From positions 1 to 8,708 of the forward strand of contig NZ_CAJUBK010000078.1 of NCBI RefSeq assembly GCF_910584465.1: a stretch of 8,708 nucleotides of DNA, written 5' to 3'. Position numbers and translations under genes: made by a program. This document shows, piece by piece, positions 1-5,679 of this stretch (its first letter is position 1; every line of letters starts with the position of its first letter). A model generated the notes under the pieces. That model was not told the DNA's origin and searched no databases. It saw only the letters and a list, made by a program, of their open reading frames with translations. This DNA is from an uncultured Oscillibacter sp. (lineage in GTDB: Bacteria > Bacillota > Clostridia > Oscillospirales > Oscillospiraceae).

Positions 1-55
1 CAGCCACCTTGCCGGAGGTATCCGGGACCTGCTTGATGGAAACGATGATCTTCAT
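1..55 (-). CDS. etfB: Electron transfer flavoprotein subunit beta, N-terminal fragment
   Basis: Only the first 18 codons lie in the window; the rest runs off the left edge. The reverse strand reads MKIIVSIKQVPDTSGKVA, the characteristic EtfB opening (KQVPDT). An AGGAGG ribosome site at 65-70 lies 9 bases before the ATG. EtfB, with EtfA, forms the FAD-containing partner of butyryl-CoA dehydrogenase. In anaerobic Clostridia this complex couples crotonyl-CoA reduction by NADH to ferredoxin reduction. It follows bcd by 18 bases on the same strand, so it is the third gene of the hbd-bcd-etfB operon, and etfA is expected next, outside the window. The N-terminus and context make the call strong although the piece is short. 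Confidence 0.9.
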   Translation of the reverse strand, partial: MKIIVSIKQVPDTSGKVA

Positions 56-73
56 GACCTTTTACCTCCTATC

Positions 74-1216
74 TTATTTCACGCCCAGGCGGCTGGAAAT
101 GACCATGCGCTGGACCTCGGATGTACCCTCATAAATCTCGGTGATCTTGGCATCGCGCATCATGCGCTCCACAGGATACTCGCGGGTATATCCGTAGCCG
201 CCGAACAGCTGGACGGCGCGGCGGGTCACGTCGGACGCGGCCTCGGCGGCGAAGAGCTTCGCCATGGAGGCGTCCATGGAATAGTCCTCATGCAGCTGCT
301 TCTTCATCGCGGCGGCGTACACGAGGTACTGGGCGGCCTGCATGCGGGTGTGCATGTCGGCCAGCTGGAACTGGGTGTTCTGGAACTGGCTCAGGCGGCG
401 GCCGAACTGGACGCGCTCCTGGGTGTACTTGATGGCCTCATTGACCGCGCCCTCGCCCAGGCCCAGGGCCTGGGAGGCGATGCCGATCCGGCCGCCGTCC
501 AGGGTCTGCATGGCGATCTTGAAGCCCTTGCCCTCTTTGCCCAGCAGGTTCTCCTTGGGGACGATGCAGTCCTCGAAGATCAGATCGCAGGTGGAGGAGC
601 CGCGGATGCCCATCTTCTTCTCGTGCTTGCCGGTGGAGAAGCCGGGGAAGCTCTTCTCGACGATGAAGGCGGAGATGCCGTGGTTGCCCTTGGACTTGTC
701 GGTCATGGCGAAGACGACGAAGGTGTCCGCCACGTTGCCGTTGGTGATGAAGCACTTGGAGCCGTTGAGGACGTAGTGGTCGCCCTCCAGAACGGCGGTG
801 GTCTGCTGGCCGGAGGCGTCGGTGCCGGCGTTGGGCTCGGTCAGGCCGAAGGCGCCGATCTTGCGCCCGGAGCACAGGTCGGGCAGGTACTTCTTCTTCT
901 GCTCCTCGGTGCCGTGCTCGAAGATGGGGGCGCAGCACAAAGAGGTGTGGGCGGAGACGATGACCGCGGTGGTGCCGCAGACCTTCGCCAGCTCCTCCAC
1001 GCACATGGCGTAGGAGAGGACGTCGCCGCCGGCGCCGCCGTACTCCTTGGGGAAGTAAATGCCCATCATGCCGAGCTTCGCCATCTTCTTGACGGTCTCC
1101 ATGGGGAACTCTTCCGTCTCGTCGACTTCCTCGGCCAGAGGCTTGACCTCGTTCTCGGCGAACTCACGGTACATCTTACGGAGCATCAGCTGCTCATTGG
1201 AAAGATGAAAGTCCAT
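74..1216 (-). CDS. bcd: Short-chain acyl-CoA dehydrogenase (butyryl-CoA dehydrogenase)
   Basis: A 380-residue protein, the usual length for the family. It should reduce crotonyl-CoA to butyryl-CoA using FAD and electrons from the Etf complex in the cytoplasm. Both acyl-CoA dehydrogenase signatures are visible: GLTEPNAGTDASG at residues 124-136 (FAD/substrate contact) and QLFGGYGYTREYP from residue 336 onward. The catalytic base is the glutamate of YEGTSE, Glu363. The arginine-rich FGRRLSQFQ stretch near 271-279 is also family-typical. The ATG at 1214-1216 is supported by AAAGGAG at 1227-1233. It lies 26 bases after hbd and 18 before etfB, on one strand with no terminator between, so the three are co-transcribed. 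Substrate chain length cannot be proved from sequence alone, but the hbd and etfB neighbours point to C4. Confidence 0.93.
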   Translation of the reverse strand: MDFHLSNEQLMLRKMYREFAENEVKPLAEEVDETEEFPMETVKKMAKLGMMGIYFPKEYGGAGGDVLSYAMCVEELAKVCGTTAVIVSAHTSLCCAPIFEHGTEEQKKKYLPDLCSGRKIGAFGLTEPNAGTDASGQQTTAVLEGDHYVLNGSKCFITNGNVADTFVVFAMTDKSKGNHGISAFIVEKSFPGFSTGKHEKKMGIRGSSTCDLIFEDCIVPKENLLGKEGKGFKIAMQTLDGGRIGIASQALGLGEGAVNEAIKYTQERVQFGRRLSQFQNTQFQLADMHTRMQAAQYLVYAAAMKKQLHEDYSMDASMAKLFAAEAASDVTRRAVQLFGGYGYTREYPVERMMRDAKITEIYEGTSEVQRMVISSRLGVK

Positions 1217-1242
1217 ACCTTATTTACTCCTTTTCTCAGGTT

Positions 1243-2079
1243 TTACTTGGAATAGTCGAAGAAGCCCTTGCCGGTCTTGCGGCCCAGCTCACCGGCGCGC
1301 ACCTTCTTGCGCAGCAGCAGGCTGGGGCGGTACTTGGGATCGCCGGTCTCGTTGTACAGGGTCTCCATGATAGCCAGGCACACGTCCAGGCCCACCAGAT
1401 CGCCCAGGGCCAGGGGGCCCATGGGATGGTTGGCGCCCAGCTTCATGGCGGTGTCGATGCCCTCGGCATTGGCCACGCCGGTATCCAGCAGGTCGGCGGC
1501 CTCGTTGATCATGGGGATCAGGATCTTATTGACGACGAAGCCGGGGGCCTCGTTGACCTCGACGGGCTCCTTGCCGATCTCCTTGGAGAGCTCCCAGATG
1601 GTGTCGAAGGTCTCCTGGGTGGTCTTCGCGCCCCGGATGATCTCCACCAGCTTCATGCTGGGGACGGGGTTGAAGAAGTGCATACCGATCACGGGGTGGC
1701 TCAGGCCGTTGGCCATCTCGGTGATGGACAGGGAGGAGGTGTTGGAGGCGAAGATGGCCTCGGGCTTGCACATGGCGTCCAGCTCGCTCAGCAGGGCCTT
1801 CTTGGTGGCCATGTCTTCCTTGACGCACTCGATGATGAGGTCGGCGTCGGCGCAGGCGGACTTCTCCTCCACCAGCACGTTGGCCATCAGCGCGTCGGCG
1901 GCGGCCTGCTCCATGCGGCCCTTGTCGACCCGCTTCTGGAGAGAGGCGGCCAGCTTATCCTTGTGCTTCTGGGCGGAGGCCACAGAGCTGGCGTACATCA
2001 GGGCGGTGTGGCCCTTCGCTGCGAAGACCTGGGCGATGCCGCTGCCCATCGTGCCCGCGCCAAAAATAGCTACCTTCAT
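1243..2079 (-). CDS. hbd: 3-hydroxybutyryl-CoA dehydrogenase
   Basis: A 278-residue cytoplasmic enzyme that reduces acetoacetyl-CoA to 3-hydroxybutyryl-CoA with NAD(P)H, the second step from acetyl-CoA to butyryl-CoA. The N-terminal Rossmann nucleotide loop GAGTMGSGIA is at residues 7-16. The active-site residues known from clostridial Hbd map to Ser115 (in SNTSSLSIT), His134 (GMHFFNP) and Asn184 (FVVNK), with Glu146 as partner of the histidine. The C-terminal dimerisation part has NHPMGPLALGDLVGLD (217-232) and ends GRKTGKGFFDYSK. Start ATG at 2077-2079 has AGGAGG at 2088-2093. It is the first gene of the operon, with a promoter and a Rex-like operator just upstream. No crotonase or thiolase gene is adjacent in the window, so those steps must be encoded elsewhere or beyond etfB. 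Confidence 0.95.
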   Translation of the reverse strand: MKVAIFGAGTMGSGIAQVFAAKGHTALMYASSVASAQKHKDKLAASLQKRVDKGRMEQAAADALMANVLVEEKSACADADLIIECVKEDMATKKALLSELDAMCKPEAIFASNTSSLSITEMANGLSHPVIGMHFFNPVPSMKLVEIIRGAKTTQETFDTIWELSKEIGKEPVEVNEAPGFVVNKILIPMINEAADLLDTGVANAEGIDTAMKLGANHPMGPLALGDLVGLDVCLAIMETLYNETGDPKYRPSLLLRKKVRAGELGRKTGKGFFDYSK

Positions 2080-2177
2080 TGATCGTTCCTCCTGTTATTT
2101 TTGATATTGTACGGTAGGTCCTGTTTACCATGCCCTCCGGCATTTTGAAACCTGGGAAATGCGAGCAGATCCCAACA

Positions 2178-2195
2178 TTGCTAATTTGCTCACAA
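2178..2195 (-). promoter_or_regulatory. Candidate Rex (redox repressor) operator of hbd-bcd-etfB
   Basis: On the minus strand this reads TTGTGAG-CAAA-TTAGCAA, an imperfect dyad of two 7-base arms around 4 bases. It matches the known Rex consensus TTGTTAA-N4-TTAACAA at 11 of 14 defined positions with exactly the right spacing. It starts about 6 bases downstream of the -10 box, so it covers the predicted transcription start, where a repressor would block initiation. Rex controls butyrate genes in several Clostridia by sensing NADH/NAD+, which makes it the expected regulator. The match was found by eye; binding is inferred. Confidence 0.6.
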
Positions 2196-2200
2196 TCTTT

Positions 2201-2229
2201 ATTATAGGATCCTTCCCCGAAATTATCAA
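2201..2229 (-). promoter_or_regulatory. Sigma-A promoter of the hbd-bcd-etfB operon
   Basis: Minus strand: -35 TTGATA (2224-2229), 17-base spacer, -10 TATAAT (2201-2206). Only one base departs from the full consensus. Transcription would start near 2194, giving an untranslated leader of about 115 bases before hbd. It is one of the two strongest promoters in the window, fitting a highly expressed central energy pathway. Confidence 0.85.
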
Positions 2230-2392
2230 GTACAATTTCACCGCCGTCCCGCTCTTTTTCTCTTTTTTACACTTCGCACAAAATATTCGTTAAATTTTAT
2301 ACGATTTTATAGGACTGCCCATCCCGGCCAGTCCCTTCCATCCGCCGGCGCCGCCCCCCCGCCGCAGGCAGCTCTATTATTTTTTTAGTTTC
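2230..2392. other. Intergenic stretch between the divergent hbd and dpaL promoters
   Basis: No gene is evident here. The left part is AT-rich (2231-2310, with poly-T runs that could act as UP-like elements for the hbd promoter). The right part holds a very C-rich block (2341-2370) followed by a T-run (2376-2387). I see no stable terminator, tRNA or riboswitch fold. Confidence 0.5.
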
Positions 2393-2409
2393 CCTGAAAA
2401 ATTTTCAGG
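2393..2409. promoter_or_regulatory. Perfect inverted repeat upstream of dpaL, possible operator
   Basis: CCTGAAAA-A-TTTTCAGG is a perfect 8+8 dyad with a single central base. It ends 7 bases before the -35 box of the dpaL promoter, a usual position for an activator or repressor site. The regulator is unknown. It is not followed by a T-run that would make it a terminator. Confidence 0.45.
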
Positions 2410-2416
2410 TACCCCC

Positions 2417-2444
2417 TTGCGTTTTTCGTTTTCTGTGCTATCAT
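2417..2444 (+). promoter_or_regulatory. Promoter of dpaL
   Basis: -35 TTGCGT (2417-2422), 16-base spacer, -10 TATCAT (2439-2444) with the extended TG at 2436-2437. The predicted leader to the dpaL start is about 52 bases. The same TTGC..., TGnTAT layout recurs at other promoters in this window. Confidence 0.65.
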
Positions 2445-2503
2445 ACAGTCATGGACTAAATATCTTTCAGCCAAGCAAAAATTTTTTTGGAGGCGAGCGC
2501 ACC

Positions 2504-3718
2504 ATGAAAGAAGCCATCGAATGGACCCTGAACCATATGCCCAAGAGCGAGGACGCGCAGCTCGGCGTCATGTCCCTGTCCCACGTGGCGCAGGCCCGCT
2601 CTTTCCACACCAGCTTCCCCCAGTACTCCGTCACTCCGCTGGCCGATCTGGGGGGCATGGCCAAGCACCTGGGCCTGAGCGGCCTCTATGTGAAGGACGA
2701 ATCCTACCGCTTCGGGCTCAACGCCTTCAAGGTGCTGGGCGGCTCCTTCGCCATGGGCCGGTACATCGCCAAGGAGATGGGCCGGGACGTGTCCGAGATG
2801 ACCTACGGCTACCTGACCAGCGAAGCCTTCCGCCGGGAGTTCGGCCGGGCCACCTTCTTCACCGCCACCGACGGCAACCACGGCCGGGGCGTGGCCTGGG
2901 CCGCCAACAAGCTGGGCCAGGCGGCCGTGGTCCACATGCCCAAGGGCAGCAGCCGGCCCCGCTTCGACAACATCGCCGCCGAGGGCGCCAAGGTGACCAT
3001 CGAGGAGGTCAACTACGACGACTGCGTCCGCATGGCCGCCGCCGAGGCCGCCCGGACGGAGCACGGCGTCGTCGTCCAGGACACCGCCTGGGAGGGCTAT
3101 GAGGAGATCCCCGCCTGGATCATGCAGGGCTACGGCACCATGGCCAGCGAGTCTGCCGAGCAGCTCCGCCAGATCGGCGCGGAGCGCCCCACCCACATCT
3201 TCGTCCAGGCCGGCGTAGGCAGCCTGGCCGGGGCCGTGGTGGGCTATTACGCGAACCTCTTCCCCAACGATCCCCCCAAGTTCATCGTCATGGAGGCCCA
3301 GGCGGCGGACTGCCTCTACCAGGGCGCCCTGGCGGGGGACGGCGGGCCCCGGATCGTGTCCGGAGACCTCCAGACCATCATGGCGGGCCTGGCCTGCGGC
3401 GAGCCCAACATCATCTCCTGGGACATCCTGCGCAACCATGTGACGGCCTTCGTCTCCTGCCCCGACTGGGTCAGCGCCAAGGGCATGCGGATGCTGTCCT
3501 CCCCCGTGAAGGGGGACCCGCGGGTCGTCTCCGGCGAGAGCGGCGCGGTGGGCATGGGCCTCATCGCCGCCCTGATGGAGTCGGACGCGCACAAGGACCT
3601 CCGGGAGGCCGTCGGCCTGGACCGCTCCAGCCGGGTGCTGATGTTCTCCACCGAGGGCGACACCGATCCCGAGAAGTACCGCAAGATCGTCTGGGGCGGG
3701 GAGCATCCCACGGTCTGA
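2504..3718 (+). CDS. dpaL: 2,3-diaminopropionate ammonia-lyase
   Basis: A PLP enzyme of 404 residues (E. coli YgeX is about 398) that converts 2,3-diaminopropionate to pyruvate and two ammonia in the cytoplasm. The PLP-binding lysine is Lys76 in SYRFGLNAFKVLGG. Asp123 (TATDGNHGRG, 120-129) and Asp193 (VQDTAWEGYE, 191-200) correspond to the acid/base aspartates known in the E. coli enzyme. The glycine loop QAGVGSLAGA (235-244) would hold the PLP phosphate. The reading frame is open 29 codons further upstream, but that extension overlaps the promoter; the ATG at 2504 with GGAGG at 2489-2493 is the right start. It appears monocistronic. The ygeW/ygeY-type partners seen in enterobacteria are absent, so it may serve simple salvage of diaminopropionate or D/L-serine-like amino acids. 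Confidence 0.93.
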   Translation: MKEAIEWTLNHMPKSEDAQLGVMSLSHVAQARSFHTSFPQYSVTPLADLGGMAKHLGLSGLYVKDESYRFGLNAFKVLGGSFAMGRYIAKEMGRDVSEMTYGYLTSEAFRREFGRATFFTATDGNHGRGVAWAANKLGQAAVVHMPKGSSRPRFDNIAAEGAKVTIEEVNYDDCVRMAAAEAARTEHGVVVQDTAWEGYEEIPAWIMQGYGTMASESAEQLRQIGAERPTHIFVQAGVGSLAGAVVGYYANLFPNDPPKFIVMEAQAADCLYQGALAGDGGPRIVSGDLQTIMAGLACGEPNIISWDILRNHVTAFVSCPDWVSAKGMRMLSSPVKGDPRVVSGESGAVGMGLIAALMESDAHKDLREAVGLDRSSRVLMFSTEGDTDPEKYRKIVWGGEHPTV

Positions 3719-3743
3719 GACCGCGATACCGCATCGGACGCAT

Positions 3744-3773
3744 GAGGAGCCGGGCCGCTGGGCCCGGCTCCTC
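3744..3773. terminator. Shared hairpin between convergent dpaL and GNAT genes
   Basis: GAGGAGCCGGGCC (3744-3756), loop GCTG, GGCCCGGCTCCTC (3761-3773): a perfect 13-bp, very GC-rich stem. It sits 25 bases after the dpaL stop and its right end enters the GNAT stop codon. Neither side has a T-run, so intrinsic termination may be weak. It could still stop or stabilise both converging transcripts. Confidence 0.55.
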
Positions 3774-4236
3774 AGATATCGTTGCCCGTCCGCTTCTCCA
3801 TCACATAGTTGGTCAGTGAGACCCCCCGCCGGACGACCTGCTGTTTTTTGACGGTCCGATAGCCCCGGGCCTCAAAGAACGGCTTCGCCGTGACGGAGGC
3901 ATGGGTGGTGATGGTCTTAGGGCCCGCCGCCGCCTCCAGCCGATCGCAGATGGCCGCCGCGATCCCCCGGCCCTGATAGTCTTTATGGACATACAGCCGG
4001 TCCAGATAGCCGGAGGGCCCCAGGTCCCCAAACCCGACGATGACGCCGTCCTCCACCGCCACGAGCGTGCAGTGCTCCCGGAACGAGCGGTCCCAGGCAT
4101 CCAGGTCGACCGTGCCGGGGGCCCAGGCGGCCAGCTGCTCGGGGGAGTAGTCCCGCGCGTTCACGCTGTGGACGGTCTCACGGAACAGGTCCGCCAACGC
4201 TCCGCAGTCCGGCGGCCGGTATCTCCTGATGTACAA
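3772..4236 (-). CDS. GNAT family N-acetyltransferase, YafP-like
   Basis: A 154-residue single-domain acetyltransferase that would transfer acetyl from acetyl-CoA to an unknown amine. The acetyl-CoA signature is in motif A, YVHKDYQGRGIAAAI (82-96), with the pyrophosphate loop Q88-G-R-G-I. The rest resembles E. coli YafP along its length: YSPEQLAAWAP (30-40), then ASVTAKPFFEARGY (113-126), then a closing LTNYVM. The start is TTG, not ATG: AGGAGG at 4244-4249 lies exactly 7 bases before it, and no in-frame ATG sits near. The gene has its own promoter (4274-4302), diverges from guaA and converges on dpaL. The stop codon lies inside the shared hairpin. The substrate cannot be read from the sequence. 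Confidence 0.87.
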   Translation of the reverse strand: MYIRRYRPPDCGALADLFRETVHSVNARDYSPEQLAAWAPGTVDLDAWDRSFREHCTLVAVEDGVIVGFGDLGPSGYLDRLYVHKDYQGRGIAAAICDRLEAAAGPKTITTHASVTAKPFFEARGYRTVKKQQVVRRGVSLTNYVMEKRTGNDI

Positions 4237-4243
4237 AGCTCCG

Positions 4244-4249
4244 CCTCCT
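4244..4249 (-). promoter_or_regulatory. Ribosome binding site fixing the TTG start of the GNAT gene
   Basis: A full AGGAGG on the minus strand, 7 bases upstream of TTG (4234-4236). This decides the start codon, because the reading frame offers no ATG near it. Confidence 0.8.
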
Positions 4250-4273
4250 CCGCCGCTCAGATCCTCTCAGGGG

Positions 4274-4302
4274 AGTATAACATGGACCGCGCCCCGGCGC
4301 AA
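4274..4302 (-). promoter_or_regulatory. Promoter of the GNAT gene
   Basis: Minus strand: -35 TTGCGC (4297-4302), 17-base spacer, -10 TATACT (4274-4279) preceded by an extended TGt. The predicted leader is about 30 bases. Confidence 0.7.
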
Positions 4303-4338
4303 GGTGCGGGACGAGACCGGCAGGGCCTGTCGATCTTG

Positions 4339-4367
4339 TTGCGTTCCCAGCGGAAATGTGTTATAAC
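4339..4367 (+). promoter_or_regulatory. Promoter of guaA with overlapping palindrome
   Basis: -35 TTGCGT (4339-4344), 17-base spacer, -10 TATAAC (4362-4367) with extended TG at 4359-4360. The -10 lies inside the perfect 12-base palindrome GTGTTATAACAC (4358-4369), which could be an operator. The leader before guaA is only about 40 bases, leaving no room for a guanine riboswitch. Confidence 0.7.
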
Positions 4368-4412
4368 ACCAAATAGAGACACGAACGAACCTTTTACGAT
4401 GGAGGACAGCCT

Positions 4413-5393
4413 ATGAACAAAGACATCCGTCCCGCGGACATGAAGCGGATCGACACCCCCGAGCTCGCCCAGGCGTTCATCGCCCGGCAGACCGCCCAGA
4501 TCCAGGCCCAGGTGGGGGACAAGAAGGTGCTGCTGGCCCTTTCCGGCGGCGTGGATTCCTCGGTCGTGGCCGCGCTGCTGATCAAGGCCATCGGCAGGCA
4601 GCTGGTCTGCGTCCACGTGGACCACGGCCTCATGCGCAAGGGCGAGAGCGAACAGGTCATCGAGGTCTTCCGGGACCAGATGGACGCCAACCTCATCTAT
4701 ATCGACGCCGCGGACCGCTTCCTGGACCTGCTGGCCGGAGTGGACGAGCCGGAGCGGAAGCGGAAGATCATCGGCGGCGAGTTCATCCAGGTCTTCGCCG
4801 AGGAGGCCCGGAAGCTGGAGGGCATCACCTTCCTGGCCCAGGGGACCATCTATCCCGACATCCTGGAGAGCGACGGCGTGAAGGCCCACCACAATGTGGG
4901 CGGCCTGCCGGAGGACATGGACTTCGAGCTGGTGGAGCCGTTGAAGCTCCTCTTCAAGGACGAGGTCCGCGTGGTCGGCAGGGCCCTGGGCCTGCCGGCG
5001 TCCATGGTGGAGCGCCAGCCCTTCCCCGGCCCCGGCCTGGGCGTGCGGTGCCTGGGCGCCATCACGAGGGACCGCCTGGCCGTCCTGCGGGAGTCCGACG
5101 CGATCTTGCGGGAGGAGTTCGGCAAGGCGGGCCTGGCGGGGAAGGTGTGGCAGTTCTTCACGGTGGTGCCGGACTTCCGCTCCACCGGCGTGCGGGACGG
5201 CAAGCGGGCCTTCGACTGGCCGGTGATCGTCCGGGCCGTCGACACCGTGGACGCCATGACCGCCACCGTGCCGGAGATCCCCTACGCGGTGCTGAAGGCC
5301 GTCACCAGCCGGATCCTGGCCGAGGTCCCCGGCGTGTGCCGGGTGCTGTATGACCTGACGCCGAAGCCGATCGGGACCATCGAATGGGAGTGA
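4413..5393 (+). CDS. guaA: GMP synthase ATP-pyrophosphatase subunit, stand-alone (no glutaminase domain)
   Basis: A 326-residue protein matching the C-terminal two-thirds of GMP synthase, which adenylates XMP and aminates it to GMP. The ATP-PPase P-loop SGGVDSS is at 44-50. HVDHGLMR (68-75), AQGTIYPDILESDGVK (142-157), HHNVGGLPEDM (159-169), FKDEVRVVGRALGLP (181-195) and RQPFPGPGLGVR (201-212) are all GuaA hallmarks. The C-terminal dimerisation domain ends TIEWE as in full-length enzymes. The usual N-terminal glutamine amidotransferase domain of about 200 residues is missing, yet the gene is not truncated: it has its own promoter and GGAGG (4401-4405) 7 bases before ATG. Ammonia must come from a separately encoded glutaminase subunit, as in archaeal two-part GMP synthases, or from free ammonia. 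It is monocistronic, with a terminator directly after it. Confidence 0.92.
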   Translation: MNKDIRPADMKRIDTPELAQAFIARQTAQIQAQVGDKKVLLALSGGVDSSVVAALLIKAIGRQLVCVHVDHGLMRKGESEQVIEVFRDQMDANLIYIDAADRFLDLLAGVDEPERKRKIIGGEFIQVFAEEARKLEGITFLAQGTIYPDILESDGVKAHHNVGGLPEDMDFELVEPLKLLFKDEVRVVGRALGLPASMVERQPFPGPGLGVRCLGAITRDRLAVLRESDAILREEFGKAGLAGKVWQFFTVVPDFRSTGVRDGKRAFDWPVIVRAVDTVDAMTATVPEIPYAVLKAVTSRILAEVPGVCRVLYDLTPKPIGTIEWE

Positions 5394-5409
5394 AAATGTA
5401 AATCATACC

Positions 5410-5443
5410 GCCCCGCTGAACAGTGTTCAGCGGGGCAATTTTT
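5410..5443 (+). terminator. Rho-independent terminator of guaA
   Basis: GCCCCGCTGAAC (5410-5421), loop AGT, GTTCAGCGGGGC (5425-5436), then AATTTTT. A perfect 12-bp stem with a T-run, 16 bases after the guaA stop. Confidence 0.93.
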
Positions 5444-5548
5444 GGCCCAGAAGAAGTAGAGAGGGCCGTGGAGGACGCAAAACGCCGGGAGGTGGCGGAG
5501 AAAGAGCAGAAGAAAGCAAAGCGGAAGTTCAGCCGGGGGGTGAGGTAA
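5444..5548 (+). pseudogene. Possible remnant of a gene 3' end (charged C-terminal tail)
   Basis: One frame from 5444 to the TAA at 5546-5548 reads as a plausible protein tail: EEVERAVEDAKRREVAEK at about 5450-5503, then a lysine/arginine-rich end KRKFSRGVR. It has the heptad-like, alternating charge of a coiled-coil tail. The frame is closed upstream by TGA at 5417-5419, inside the guaA terminator, and there is no ribosome site. It is therefore probably the leftover end of a gene whose front was lost, followed by its own hairpin at 5556-5585. The family is not recognisable, and a chance open frame is possible. Confidence 0.35.
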
Positions 5549-5555
5549 TAATCGA

Positions 5556-5585
5556 CAGGAGGGCACTTTAAGGAGCGCCCTCCTG
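5556..5585 (+). terminator. Hairpin, possible terminator of the lost gene
   Basis: CAGGAGGGC (5556-5564) and GCCCTCCTG (5577-5585) form a perfect 9-bp stem around a 12-base loop, followed by CTTTGT, a weak T-run. It lies 7 bases after the stop of the putative remnant and just before the next promoter. Confidence 0.5.
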
Positions 5586-5593
5586 CTTTGTAC

Positions 5594-5622
5594 TTGTCAG
5601 CGGGTGTTTTCACTGCTATAAT
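5594..5622 (+). promoter_or_regulatory. Promoter of the membrane protein gene
   Basis: -35 TTGTCA (5594-5599), 17-base spacer, -10 TATAAT (5617-5622) with extended TGc in front. A near-consensus promoter, with about 50 bases of leader to the ATG at 5680. Confidence 0.82.
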
Positions 5623-5679
5623 GAGAACAATAAATTGAAATTTGCAGCGGCAATACTAAATCTGTGATGAGGTGTTTTC

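Noticed and set aside
290..1255. Long plus-strand open frame opposite bcd
   Set aside because: A shadow of GC-rich third positions; low-complexity Gly/Ala/Leu/Val-rich translation, no ribosome site, and bcd on the other strand has full motifs.
2351..2360. C-rich run as a special structure (i-motif/G4)
   Set aside because: Only one run of seven C's plus scattered C's nearby; it does not give four regularly spaced tracts.
2417..2503. Upstream extension of dpaL by 29 codons
   Set aside because: It overlaps the predicted promoter, has no ribosome site, and its translation is unlike DpaL; the ATG at 2504 with GGAGG gives the family length.
2456..3706. Long minus-strand open frame (416 codons) opposite dpaL
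   Set aside because: Low-complexity Gly/Ala/His-rich translation typical of antisense frames; dpaL has all catalytic residues.
4368..4412. Guanine riboswitch or PurR box before guaA
   Set aside because: The leader is too short for a purine riboswitch. The CGAACGAAC run at 4382-4390 only loosely recalls a PurR box and lies downstream of the promoter rather than upstream.
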